Of a stretch of 64,000 nucleotides of DNA, positions 23,065-35,055 are shown in pieces. Position numbers and translations under genes: made by a program. How positions within the stretch are numbered: the stretch's first letter is position 1; each line of letters starts with the position of its first letter. The notes under the pieces are model-generated. The model was not told the DNA's origin and did not search any database. It saw only the letters and a program-made list of their open reading frames with translations. The stretch covers positions 496,001 through 560,000 of the forward strand of contig JAJKFL010000010.1 of assembly GCA_021186555.1 (NCBI GenBank), given 5' to 3'. This DNA is from Reticulitermes speratus (Eukaryota > Arthropoda > Insecta > Blattodea > Rhinotermitidae).

Positions 23065-23275
23065 TATGGGACAATATTATAATAGATCTTAAAACAGCAG
23101 GATGCGGGGGAGGGCGCTGAACATGATTGCTGTGGCTCAGGATAGGGACAAGTCTCGGGCTGTTGTGAACACGGTAACGAACCTTCAGGTTCTGTAAAAT
23201 GTGGTAACTTTCTTGGCCAGCTGAGAAAGTACGAGCTTCTCAAGAAGGACTCCACTCCATTGAGTTAGTTATTAA
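23065..23275 (+). mobile_element. RTE-like LINE, 3' end fragment
   Basis: Starts gggacaatattataatag (compare gggaggataatattaaaatgg in the copy at 22072) and continues through ggctcaggatagggacaagt to the ctcaagaaggactcc end. No open frame remains. Confidence 0.75.
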
Positions 23276-23814
23276 GTAACTTATGCCTCAAAAAGCGAGA
23301 AAAGTGCGGGAAAGGTAAATATCTGAGTTCAAAACAGAAGTGAGAGGAAACGCAAAGTCGCTAGTTGAACGAGCGATGTACAAAACCAGCTGACAGCCAA
23401 GGGATTAAGTGTTAGTTGCTCATGTTGACGTGAGATGTCCTGTCGTGTTCAGAACGTGAGGATCAAACCTAAAGGCACATCAGCGTGACGTAAGTTGACT
23501 GTTACGTCAGTAAACTTGTGTCACACTGATGTGCCCTTTTATTTTAGCCTTCTATTAATTGTACAGGGCATTGTTTACGGACGCCATCAAACATCTCACA
23601 CTACACACCGTCAACCAACCAACTAAAATCTCTTATCACTGTACGACCACTTCAATATATTTCACTTACTACCAACATCACTTCTTCTGCAGCCAGGAAG
23701 ACACATGCTTGACAAGTAACAACGGCCACTCGCACAGCCAGTGTTGCTCGACTATGGTAATCGACAGAAAGGATAAAGCATGGTATATTTACTGTTACCG
23801 ACTAAAGAGAACAG
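23276..23814. other. Unannotated stretch
   Basis: No family recognised; the frame 23559-23876 runs into dispersed repeat D and has no motif. Confidence 0.4.
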
Positions 23815-24030
23815 CTTTGACCTTGGCAGTGGTGGCGCAGAGTGACCAGAGACCGTTAGATATAAGTGGCCACTAACATATGTATTCCAGTTAAAAATAT
23901 ATTGAACTGGTGCAATTGTGTCTTGTGCGTGCCAATTAATACCATTATTTTATCTGCTAGCGCTGTACACAAATTTGGCTTCAGGCTTGTTACAAACTGA
24001 AAACCTAATATCGGCGACCAGTAGAAAGTA
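23815..24030 (+). repeat. Dispersed repeat D, copy 2
   Basis: Blocks ttgaccttggcagtggtggc, gtgcaattgtgtcttgtg, gccaattaataccattatt, ggcttcaggcttgttac and acctaatatcggcgacca match copies 1, 3 and 4 in order. Confidence 0.6.
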
Positions 24031-25094
24031 TGTACATACCGACATACCTTTATTTCCCCTCCGCTGTCGCCCTGCACTAATACCGTGACGTCAGACGTAT
24101 CTAAACAGTCAGCTCTCAGCATTATTGGCATAAAACAAAGGAAGGCGGAACTGAAGGAGAAGTCACTTCGGGGGTTTATCTGGCGCCGGCCACACTTCAA
24201 GGCCGTGGATCTGCACGCTGTTGTTCCCTCTCCAACAGCAACTTTCGTTCTTAATGTAAACTTCAACGAGAAAGACAGGACACTTAGACACACCTTAATG
24301 CCGGTGGGCTGGCGAGATGTCCGACATATGGCGCACTGGGGGCAGCGTCTGTGGGCCCCAAACAGAGTGACTGTTATAATTAATGTCGGGGTGTAATAAA
24401 AGACGGGGCACGGCGCCCACTCCCACCCCCCCCCCCCCCCAAACCCAAATCACGGATTTCCTCTGTCAATGTGACTCCCCTCCCCCCCGGGTTGCAAAGG
24501 TCAGTCTAAGCGATTGAGCCACTCTGGTTTCAAAACCAGAATCCATCCAACAAAAATTCCCCCTCCCCTAACTACACACTGCCTTTGTAGCGAAGTCCTT
24601 AGAATGACCACGTCAACGCCCTTGGCAAAGACGGGAGATCCGTTAACGAAAGCACAATCCCCATTATAGTTATAAGGTGTGCCGTGCACAGGACTGGGTA
24701 AACGGACTGAGCGATGTTGGCATGCGGTAGTTAAGTTTGTTGTTGGTTCGTTCGTTCAATGTTACATGTAGAAATCCCCAAACTGAAACAAGAAGCTGCA
24801 CATGCAAAACGCACTAACAGCAATATGTCTGCAGCAGAACACGCTGCCAGAACTGATACAAACATGAAGAAACATAGGCAAACAGGAAGTCTGCGGTGAT
24901 AAAAGCATGACAGGAGTATTGAAAAGTTGCGTTATGACGTATAGGCCTAGCAATTTATTGGAACACGTGCTGAAGGCGACGTCACTGCAGCTGGAAGATG
25001 GATCTACAAGTTGATGAATATGAAATCAGTGAATATTAACGAGGAGTTGTAGTGAAAGAGACGACGAACGTTTTATTATATATACATATATATA
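24031..25094. other. Unannotated stretch with C runs
   Basis: Contains poly-C at about 24427-24441 and 24481-24488. The minus strand near 24500-24545 has a tggctcaatcgcttagac stretch that resembles a tRNA A box, but no B box follows clearly. No gene recognised. Confidence 0.4.
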
Positions 25095-25373
25095 AAGGTA
25101 AAGTAAAGTTCACCCTAGAACAGGCCATGAAGGCCCAGAGGTGAGTACAGGTGTAGCTCTACTCTTTCTTTAACCTCGGCGCTAGATGGGGGTGGGTGGT
25201 CAACGCCACGCCCCGGCCGATTTACCCCCGGGAAAGAGACCCGGTACCCATTGTATACGAGGCTGGGTGGACCCCAGGGCCGGTCTGGACGGCTGCGAAA
25301 AATCCAGGATTCGATCCCCGGACCATCCAGCCCGTAGCGAGTCGCTATACCGACTGAGCTATCCCGGCCCACT
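25095..25373 (-). mobile_element. SINE family A, nearly full length
   Basis: Minus strand: gggccgggatagctcagtcg (A box), gactcgctacgggctgg, a B box in ccggggatcgaatcctgg, the cagaccggccctgggg block, the gcgccgaggttaaagaaag block and an end reading gggtgaactttactttac. It sits between AT microsatellites (25078-25094 and 25389-25411), so target duplications cannot be judged. Confidence 0.9.
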
Positions 25374-25379
25374 TACAAC

Positions 25380-25411
25380 ACACACACACAATATATATAT
25401 ATATATATATT
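25380..25411. repeat. (CA)n/(AT)n microsatellite
   Basis: ACAC repeats run into about ten AT dinucleotides. Confidence 0.9.
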
Positions 25412-26265
25412 CCACAATATGCGTAAAATTGTGAACAACAATAAACAGTGACCTTGATGTATCTGAAAAGTCTTAGGTGCAAAGCTCTGAAACGCGCCCC
25501 AATGTTATGTTACACGTACTACATCGCCCGCACTCAGCAAGTCCCTCTGTCTCGACTGCACAGTACCTACAGCTGCGGATTACGAAAACAGTGACGTCAT
25601 TACCGGTCTTCTTGTCTCGACGCATCTGAATGTGCCCTTTAGTTCCGGAGTCACATGTGACGTCACGTGACTAACCAAGAGCGTGTCTAACTGGACGCAC
25701 CAATTTAATCATTATTGCTCACCGTCAGGTAACGACGTTCCAGCCAACAGGTTGCCACTTACCTGCAAAAAGAAAGAACAGCGATTACACTTACAGTACG
25801 AGTGTTATCAAAGAGTTCACATTCAAAGGTCAGAACACGTAGTGACACCGACGTCGGTCAGAAAATACGACCACGTGACGAATAACTACGTGACCAAAGA
25901 ACCTACACACACTGTGATTATATCGGGCAAATTCACTGTCGAGCGATTGTCATCTGTTTACAGCGCTGAAGCAAAATCTTGGCGGCCATCTTTACACGAC
26001 CGCGAGGTGCAAACAGTTCTTACACGATGGCTGATAACACAGGACACGGACTGATGTCAACAGGGAACAGAAAAGCTCGTCACACGATATGATAAATATC
26101 TCGGTTGTGGCACAGACAGTGGTGGGATACCAGTGGAATAAAAACGTGCAGTGTTACATAACGATCACAATATATATGCACTTTTAACATGTTTCTCACC
26201 GAGTCTGGTGCAAAACGGACACGTTACCACTATGATCGCCTGTAATACATTCCAGATTGTTACGT
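25412..26265. other. Unannotated stretch
   Basis: Several TGACGTCA-like palindromic octamers occur, as elsewhere in the window. No gene recognised; the frame 25683-26054 has no motif. Confidence 0.4.
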
Positions 26266-26278
26266 CTTTTGCCTACTA

Positions 26279-26560
26279 AAGGCAAAGTTGACCCTAGAAC
26301 AGGCCATGAAGGCCCAGAGGGGGAGTACAGGTATAGCTCGACTCTTTGTTTAACCCTGCCACTAGATGAGGGTGGGTGGTCAACGCCACGCCCCGGCCGC
26401 TTTACCCCCGGGAATGACCCGGTACCAATTGTACAGGAAGCTGGGTAGGCCCCAGGGCGGTCTGGACGGGTGCTGAAAATCTCGCCCCCACCGGGATTCG
26501 ATCCCCGGACGGTCCAACTCGTAGCGAGTCGCTATACCGACTGAGCTACCCCGGCCCAGG
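26279..26560 (-). mobile_element. SINE family A with target duplication
   Basis: A full family A copy in minus orientation (A box within ggggtagctcagtcgg, B box within ccggggatcgaatcccgg). It is flanked by cttttgcctacta (26266-26278) and cttttccctacta (26561-26573), a 12/13 match that I take as the target site duplication. This indicates a fairly recent LINE-assisted insertion. Confidence 0.9.
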
Positions 26561-26573
26561 CTTTTCCCTACTA

Positions 26574-27119
26574 TGACTTGAAATAACTGAATGAATGCAT
26601 ACGAACTGGAAGGTCGGGTTCGTTTCCAAGTAGGAACATTCACCCAGTCTACGCCGGTAGCACTCGAACTTTCTGCTAGAGGACTTCTACAAGGTCTCCA
26701 TAATTCTGAGAAATGAGGAGACGTTTACTGAACACAGCCAGTAACGGATATCCGTAAATGACACAACAAAACGTGGGCATTCGGGAGGTTTCATCTGAAA
26801 CACACTTGGCTTTATTACACAGTCCGCCCACACACGCAGCATCCCACTGCGATTCAAAAATCTTCTTTCAGTCACTATAAAAAAATAGTGCACAGCTACA
26901 CTGAACAAGGAGCAATTATTCATAACAAGCAAAACGTTTACGTCAAAAGTAGCTTAACACACAATAGTTACGTCACAAACATTACTACTCAATCTAACAC
27001 ACGACGAGACGTACTTTACTGGCCAATATTTGTTTGCAAGCAAAAAACAATGATACGGGATACATCCGAGCTATAAACTGCTTAATCCATTACATAATAC
27101 GTGAAAGTGCTCTTTACGC
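26574..27119. other. Unannotated stretch
   Basis: No family recognised. Confidence 0.4.
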
Positions 27120-27204
27120 AATATTCCCAAACTTCCGAAAAATATTTTCCATTTGGAAGGTTCCCAGACTTAGCCCGTTTGTCCTTCTGGTAAGAGCAAT
27201 ATGC
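27120..27204 (-). mobile_element. SINE family B, distal module
   Basis: The blocks acttccgaaaaatattttcc, ggttcccagacttagcccg and tttgtccttctggtaagagc match the sequence left of the array at 39.4 kb (ccgttagtcctggtaagacc) and a solitary stretch at 59765-59825. It appears to be the distal end of the SINE that carries the 92-bp units. Confidence 0.55.
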
Positions 27205-30200
27205 AGATGAATGAATGAGTATGGAGCATTGGTGGGATGATACTGACAGGGGAAAACTGAAGTACTGGGAGAGAAACATTATACAGCGTCGGTGGTAGAT
27301 GAATGAATGAGTATGGAGCATTGGTGGGATGATACTGACAGGGGAAAGCTGAAGTACTGGGAGAGAAACATTATACAGCGTCGGTGGTAGATGAATGAAT
27401 GAGTATGGAGCATAGATGGGATGATACTGACAGGGGAAAACTGAAGTACTGGGAGAGAAACATTATACAGCGTCGGTGGTAGATGAATGAATGAGTATGG
27501 AGCATAGATGGGATGATACTGACAGGGGAAAACTGAAGTACTGGGAGAGAAACATTATACAGCGTCGGTGGTAGATGAATGAATGAGTATGGAGCATAGA
27601 TGGGATGATACTGACAGGGGAAAACTGAAGTACTGGGAGAGAAACATTATACAGCGTCGGTGGTAGATGAATGAATGAGTATGGAGCATAGATGGGATGA
27701 TACTGACAGGGGAAAACTGAAGTACTGGGAGAGAAACATTATACAGCGTCGGTGGTAGATGAATGAATGAGTATGGAGCATAGATGGGATGATACTGACA
27801 GGGGAAAACTGAAGTACTGGGAGAGAAACATTATACAGCGTCGGTGGTAGATGAATGAATGAGTATGGAGCATAGATGGGATGATACTGACAGGGGAAAA
27901 CTGAAGTACTGGGAGAGAAACATTATACAGCGTCGGTGGTAGATGAGTGAATGAGTATGGAGCATAGATGGGATGATACTGACAGGGGAAAACTGAAGTA
28001 CTGGGAGAGAAACATTATACAGCGTCGGTGGTAGATGAGTGAATGAGTATGGAGCATAGATGGGATGATACTGACAGGGGAAAACTGAAGTACTGGGAGA
28101 GAAACATTATACAGCGTCGGTGGTAGATGAATGAATGAGTATGGAGCATAGATGGGATGATACTGACAGGGGAAAACTGAAGTACTGGGAGAGAAACATT
28201 ATACAGCGTCGGTGGTAGATGAATGAATGAGTATGGAGCATAGATGGGATGATACTGACAGGGGAAAACTGAAGTACTGGGAGAGAAACATTATACAGCG
28301 TCGGTGGTAGATGAATGAATGAGTATGGAGCATAGATGGGATGATACTGACAGGGGAAAACTGAAGTACTGGGAGAGAAACATTATACAGCGTCGGTGGT
28401 AGATGAGTGAATGAGTATGGAGCATAGATGGGATGATACTGACAGGGGAAAGCTGAAGTACTGGGAGAGAAACATTATACAGCGTCGGTGGTAGATGAAT
28501 GAATGAGTATGAAGCATTGGTGGAATGATACTGACAGGGGAAAACTGAAGTATTGGGAGAAAAACATTATACAGCGTCGGTGGTAGATGAATGAATGAGT
28601 ATGGAGCATTGGTGGAATGACACTGACAGGGGAAAACTTAAGTATTGGGAGAGATAAATTATAGTGTCGGTGGTAGCTGAATGAGTATGGAGCATTGGTG
28701 GAATGATAACGACAGGGGAAAACTGAGGCACTGGGAGAAAAACATTATACAGTGTCGGTGGTAGATGAATGAATGAGTATGGAGCAATGGTGGAATGATA
28801 ATGACAGGGGAAAATTGAGGCACTGGGAGAAAAACATTATACAATGTCGGTGGTAGATGAATGAATGAGTATGAAGCATTGGTGGAATGATACTGACAGG
28901 GGAAAACTGAAGTATTGGGAGAAAAACATTACACAGCGTCGATGGTAGATGAATGAATGAGTATGGAGCAATGGTGGAATGATACTGACAGGGGAAAAGT
29001 GAGGTATTGGGAGAAAAAAAATTATACAGTGTCGGTGGTAGATGAATGAATGAGTATGGAGCATTGGTGGAATGATACTGACAGGGGAAAACTGAGGTAT
29101 TGGGAGAGAAAAATTATACAGTGTCGGTGGTAGATGAATGAATGAGTATGGGGCATTGGTGCAATGATACGACAGGGGAAAACTGAAGTACTAGGAGAAA
29201 AACATTATACAGCGTCGGTGGTAGATGAATGAATGTGTATGGAGCAATGGTAGAATGATACTGACAGGGGAGAACTGAGGAATTGGGAGAAAAACATTAT
29301 ACAGTGTCGGTGATAGATGAATGAATGAGTATGGAGCAATGGCGGAATGATACTGACAGGGGAAAACTGAAGTATTGGGAGAGAAACATTACACAGCGTC
29401 GATGGTAGATGAATGAATGAGTATGAAGCATTGGTGGAATGATACTGACAGGGGAAAAGTGAGGTATTGGAGAAAAAAATTATACAGTGTCGGTGGTAGA
29501 TGAATGAATGAGTATGGAGCATTGGTGGAATGATACTGACAGGGGAAAAGTGAGGTATTGGGAGAAAAAAAATTATACAGTGTCGGTGGTAGATGAATGA
29601 ATGAGTATGGAGCAATGGTGGAATGATAATGACAGGGGAAAACTGAGGCACTGGGAGAAAAACATTATACAATGTCGGTGGTAGATGAATGAATGAGTAT
29701 GAAGCATTGGTGGAATGATACTGACAGGGGAAAACTGAAGTATTGGGAGAAAAACATTACACAGCGTCGATGGTAGATGAATGAATGAGTATGGAGCATT
29801 GGTAGAATGATACTGACAGGGGAAAAGTGAGGTATTGGGAGAAAAAAAATTATACAGTGTCGGTGGTAGATGAATGAATGAGTATGGAGCAATGGTGGAA
29901 TGATACTGACAGGGGAAAAGTGAGGCACTGGGAGAAAAACATTATACAATGTCGGTGGTAGATGAATGAATGAGTATGAAGCATTGGTGGAATGATACTG
30001 ACAGGGGAAAACTGAGGTATTGGGAGAAAAAAAATTATACAGTGTCGGTGGTAGATGAATGAATGAGTATGGAGCAATGGTGGAATGATACTGACAGGGG
30101 AAAACTGAAGTATTGGGAGAAAAACATTATACAGCGTCGGTGGTAGATAGAATGAATGAGTATGGAGCATTGGTGGAATGATACTGACAGGGGAAAACTG

Positions 30201-31970
30201 AGGTATTGGGAGAAAAAAAATTATACAGTGTCGGTGGTAGACAGAATGAATGAGTATGGAGCATTGGTAGAATGATACTGACAGGGGAAAAGTGAGGTAT
30301 TGGGAGAAAAAAAATTATACAGTGTCGGTGGTAGATGAATGAATGAGTATGGAGCAATGGTGGAATGATACTGACAGGGGAAAAGTGAGGCACTGGGAGA
30401 AAAACATTATACAGCGTCGGTGGTAGATAGAATGAATGAGTATGGAGCATTGGTGGAATGATACTGACAGGGGAAAACTGAGGTATTGGGAGAGAAAAAT
30501 TATACAGTGTCGGTGGTAGATGAATGAATGAGTATGGGGCATTGGTGCAATGATACTGACAGGGGAAAACTGAAGTACTAGGAGAAAAACATTATACAGC
30601 GTCGGTGGTAGATGAATGAATGTGTATGGAGCAATGGTAGAATGATACTGACAGGGGAGAACTGAGGAATTGGGAGAAAAACATTATACAGTGTCGGTGA
30701 TAGATGAATGAATGAGTATGGAGCAATGGCGGAATGATACTGACAGGGGGAAACTGAAGTACTGGGAGATAAACATTATACAGCGTCGATGGTAGATGAA
30801 TGAATGAGTATGGAGCATTGGTGGAATGATACTGACAGGGGAAAACTGAGGTATTGGGAGAGAAAAATTATACAGTGTCGGTGGTAGATGAATGAATGAG
30901 TATGGAGCATTGGTGGAATGATACTGACAGGGGAAAACTGAGGTATTGGGAGAGAAAAATTATACAGTGTCGGTGGTAGATGAATGAATGAGTATGGAGC
31001 ATTGGTGGAATGATACTGACAGGGGAAAAGTGAGGTATTGGGAGAAAAAAATTATACAGTGTCGGTGGTAGATGAATTAATGAGTATGGAGCAATGGTGG
31101 AATGATAATGACAGGGGAAAACTGAGGCACTGGGAGAAAAACATTATACAATGTAGGTGGTAGATGAATGAATGAATGAATGAGTATGGAGCATTGGTGG
31201 AATGATACTGACAGGGGAAAACTGAAGTATTGGGAGAAAAACATTACACAGCGTCGATGGTAGATGAATGAATGAGTATGGAGCAATGGTGGAATGATAC
31301 TGACAGGGGAAAACTGAGGCACTGGGAGAAAAACATTATACAATGTAGGTGGTAGATGAATGAATGAATGAGTATGGAGCATTGTTGGAATGATACTGAC
31401 AGGGGAAAACTGAAGTATTGGGAGAAAAACATTACGCAGCGTCGATGGTAGATGAATGAATGAGTATGGAGCATTGGTGGAATGATACTGACAGGGGAAA
31501 AGTGAGGCACTGGAAGAAAAACATTATACAGCGTCGGTGGTAGATACAATGAATGAGTATGGAGCATTGGTGGAATCATAATGACAGGGGAAAAGTGAGG
31601 CACTGGGAGAAAAACATTATACAGCGTCGGTGGTAGATAGAATGAATGAGTATGGAGCATTGGTGGAATGATACTGATAGGGGAAAATTGAGGTATTGGG
31701 AGAGAAAAATTATACAGTGTCGGTGGTAGCTGAATGAATGAGTATGGGGCATTGGTGCAATGATACTGACAGGGGAAAACTGAAGTACTAGGAGAAAAAC
31801 ATTATACAGCGTCGGTGGTAGATGGATGAATGAGTATGGAGCAATTGTGGAATGATATGACAGGGGAAAAATGAGGTATTGGGAGAGAAACATTATACAG
31901 TGTCGGTGGTAGATGAATGAATGAGTATGGAGCATTGGTGGAATGATACTGACAGGGGGAAACAGAGTAC
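27205..31970 (-). repeat. 92-bp satellite array, copy 2 (about 52 units)
   Basis: Units 92 bp apart (for example 27421 and 27513) for about 4.8 kb. The left part (to about 28500) is very homogeneous, with ggagagaaacattatac and gagcatagatggg variants. The right part is a mosaic of older variants (aggtattgggagaaaaaaaa, gaggcactgggag, gtgtcggtggtag). A characteristic ggggcattggtgcaatgat unit comes back near 29155, 30540 and 31745, which points to larger segmental duplication. The array ends directly in a SINE head. Confidence 0.97.
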
Positions 31971-32085
31971 TAGGAGACAAACCTGTCCCAGTGCCGCTCT
32001 GTCCACCACAAATCTCGTATGGACTGGGATCGACCCCGGGCCTCTGCGATGAGAGTCCAGCGACTAACCGCCTGAAACTACGACC
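31971..32085 (-). mobile_element. SINE family B head, tRNA-like
   Basis: Minus strand: caggcggttagtcgctgg (A box region), B-box-like cggggtcgatcccag, then a segment reading gagatttgtggtggacagag. The same module ends all three 92-bp arrays. Confidence 0.75.
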
Positions 32086-32094
32086 AATCTGAAT

Positions 32095-32413
32095 TATATT
32101 TAAAGACCCAGTCCGTACCGCGCAGTAAACACACTCCATCTCAGTTATACAAACCAGTCAGTTAATGCTGTACAGTGAAATAATCGCTGTTTGTTCTGAG
32201 ATCCACACAAAACACATAAATACAGTTCGTACCGCGCAGTAAACACACTCCGTCTCAGTTATACAAACCAGTCAGTTAATGTTGTACAGTGAAATAATCG
32301 CTGTTTGTTCTGAGATCCACACAAAAACATATATATATACACTGTGTTGGCAGAACGTAGAGTTTGTGAATGTTAAACTTGGTGGTACATATAGTAACCA
32401 CTGGGCTGTAAAC
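32095..32413 (+). mobile_element. 114-bp repeat element, locus 8 (2 units + cap)
   Basis: A tail with gaattatatttaaagaccc, units from 32109 and 32223, and the cap ending gggctgtaaacgg, followed by TTAA. A TATATATA insertion lies at the unit-cap junction. Confidence 0.85.
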
Positions 32414-33039
32414 GGTTAACACATTTATTACCAACAGGGGACATAATCAACAGTAAAATCATATAAACAAAATACATATACATACACGAACAAACGCCAA
32501 AAGATTAAGACTCATCTCGTGCAAGCGAATACAAATAAAACCTAGTATGAGTGTAGAACTGGAACGAAGTGTGACCTCGGACAGGTAACGCGTGTTTAAA
32601 CGTGACAAAGTCAATGGCCCTGTGAAAGTTTACATACAATTAAGTCCTCTTATGGCACACGCTTTGGGTGATCATGGTGGTTACGATATCGGCCTGAAAG
32701 CAACTGCGGGCCTACCAGTTACAGTGGTTGTAGGTGTGCTACCTGAGGATGCTGCCAGTTGCTAACATTGCGTAGCGTCGACATCTAAAATATTGACTGC
32801 AGTACACATAAAAGATTTTACACGAACCACGCTTTAAGATTTCGTAAGTCTGTATGGCGATTTCTTTGTTTTACACAATAAAACTCATTTACAGAGAATG
32901 AGATAAATCTTCGGAATACAGAAACAAAGCTGTTCGCAACAGACCACAACGCGCCACGCTGCAAACAACTGGCATCCCCTATCTGACCCTACTGAACTTT
33001 ACAACCCACAGCGGTTGTCCCTGAACACACTACAAAGAG
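32414..33039. other. Unannotated stretch
   Basis: No family recognised. Confidence 0.4.
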
Positions 33040-33165
33040 GTATGGGGAAGTGGACGTATAGCTCTACTTATTCTCAACCCCCGCACTAAGTAGGGGTGGT
33101 CAGCTTCATGCCCCTGCCTCTGAACCCCCAGGTAAAGAGCCCCCGATACCCCCTGGGAGGGCTAT
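33040..33165 (-). mobile_element. SINE family A, 3' fragment
   Basis: The blocks gacgtatagctctactta, ttctcaacccccgcactaag and gcccctgcctctgaaccccc correspond to the family A body. The head is absent. Confidence 0.55.
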
Positions 33166-33524
33166 CAGAATCTACGACGTAATGCACCCAAAACATAAAC
33201 AATCCGCACATTTGTTACTTTCCATTGTCCGAAGTACTTCGCGTGTCACACGCTGAAGAATCACACTCAAGACCCGTCAATGTCAGCTGCTATAATAGCT
33301 GTGCATGCTACCGCGTTTGCGTATTGAACAAATTCCGGGAATAACCTGAGCATAAACCTTCTGTTTATGGCAACGCAAGGTGCTGTATGGGCGATACTTC
33401 ACACTTTTATGACAAAAAACATTTCGACTATATAATAAGGGCACCACGACGCCCAGACCGGGCCTAGGGGCCACAAATTCTCCCATCCAAGGGGCGCGGA
33501 GTGCTGTTTTACTGAAGATTGGAT

Positions 33525-33670
33525 TTATCTGGCTCAGGATAGGAAAAAGTGGCCGTCTGTTATGTGGAGACTAAAATGTGTTCAGGATACACAAAGTGTG
33601 GGGGATTTCTCGGCTAGCTGACGAACTGTTACCATGCCACGGACTCTGCTCCATCTGTACCTCAAACCCG
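33525..33670 (+). mobile_element. RTE-like LINE, 3' end fragment
   Basis: ctggctcaggataggaaaaa is followed by the tctcggctagctgacgaact and ggactctgctccat end blocks of the LINE. Confidence 0.65.
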
Positions 33671-33829
33671 CATTACTTCCTCATGGTACGGGGCGTAACT
33701 AAGCAGACAACTACCAGTTCCTGCGGCGAAAAAGGGAACTGGTGTGGTTCATTTTTATTTCGACATATGTACACTCAAGATTTCCCATACACCGGTGTCT
33801 ATTAAAGGAGCCCGAAACGGTCCGTAATA

Positions 33830-34174
33830 CAGTAGGCCCTCGATTTAACGGACAACAAATTTCTGTCCTAAAGAAAAAATTTATTATATATAAATTAATA
33901 TATTAATACAATATATTATATAAATTGAATGTTATTGAATTTAATTAAAATAAAGTTTCGTTCCTGTCGTAAATTTATTTTTATATTGTTAACAGATGTT
34001 TTAGTGGAGTGTATAAATTACTCAATGTACATTATAATAACATTTTAATATATCCTGTACATTGTAAGTTCGTTATTAATATATGTTTTTTTAAAATACA
34101 TTCGATTTAACGGACTTTCGGCAATAGCGGACACCCCTTCCTCCAAATTAGTCCGTTAAATCGAGGGCCTGCTG
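33830..34174. mobile_element. pogo/Tigger-type MITE, 345 bp
   Basis: Terminal inverted repeats of about 24 bp start CAGTAGGCCCTCGATTTAAC and end with the near-complement, ending GGGCCTGCTG. TA dinucleotides flank both sides (33828-33829 and 34175-34176), the target of Tc1/mariner-pogo transposases. The interior is AT-rich and non-coding, so it would have depended on a transposase in trans. Confidence 0.9.
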
Positions 34175-34176
34175 TA

Positions 34177-34869
34177 CTTCATTTCTAGATCGGCAATCGG
34201 CCAGACTTCGAAAGCGTCTCTCACCTGCAGAGCTGTTGGGGGGTTCGGCAACTTGCGGGTGGACTTTTGTGCCACATGTTGAGCAGACCTACTGGACACC
34301 CCTGTGGTATCACCGGCAATATGCTGCTTTATTACAGAACACTTGCTATGCAGTGGGAGCATTGATTCAAGCGATGAATGGAAGAAATGGAGCGAATATA
34401 ACACCCTGCTTGCTACTGTGTAGGGCCAGGGTTGCTGGGGCCACACACAGGAAACTGCTGAAAGTTGTAGCAAACCAGAGGGACTAGAAGTGCCCTTGAT
34501 TAATGGCCAGGCGCAGTCAGACGGCTTATCTTCATCACGCATTCTCTCTGATTATCTCGATAGCAACAAGAATCACAAAACACATGCTGCCAACTTAACA
34601 CGGCTGACTGCAGCCCACTTCTGGCATGGTCGACCGACTCACACGAAACACGGCTGACGTCCATCGACGCTTTCCACGGTGAACGTCCCAGGAACAGCTG
34701 TGAACTGAACAGGCATAAGTGCGCTGTCTGCTACTGCACATCCGTTTACGGCAGACACGACCGCAAGTTACGTCAGTCACACTGAAGACCCTTCTATTTT
34801 AAATTTTATGTCCTTCATACCGCGCACTGTCAGTGATCAAACACACAACACTCAACCAACAAATGCACT
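34177..34869. other. Unannotated stretch
   Basis: Overlapping frames on both strands (34156-34542 and 34236-34487) have no recognisable motif. Confidence 0.4.
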
Positions 34870-34870
34870 C

Positions 34871-35055
34871 TTGTATAAAATCTTTTGGATTTTTACCCGG
34901 CGTCGTTTTTTGGTAAGAAACCAACGTTTCGGGACTACGTGTCTGTCCCATCTTCAGGGTCTCGATCCTGAAGATGGGACGGGACAAGTAGTCCCGAAAC
35001 GTTGGTTTCTTACCAAAAAACGACGCCGGGTAAAAACCCAAAAGACTTTATACAA
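34871..35055. repeat. 88-bp near-perfect palindrome with hammerhead-like arms
   Basis: The arms 34871-34958 and 34967-35055 are nearly complementary with an 8-bp spacer. Each arm carries cctgaagatgggac, a stem-II-like gggac/gtccc pair and cgaaacgttgg. It is the clearest inverted-duplicate member of family F, with the same architecture as 8164-8321. Confidence 0.9.

Noticed and set aside
25600..25900. TGACGTCA octamers as regulatory sites
   Set aside because: They are scattered over repeats and unannotated DNA without a promoter or gene nearby.
27205..31970. Many minus-strand frames with FLPVxxFSPVSIIPP and LLHTHSFIYHRR
   Set aside because: They are translations of the 92-bp satellite in shifting frames.
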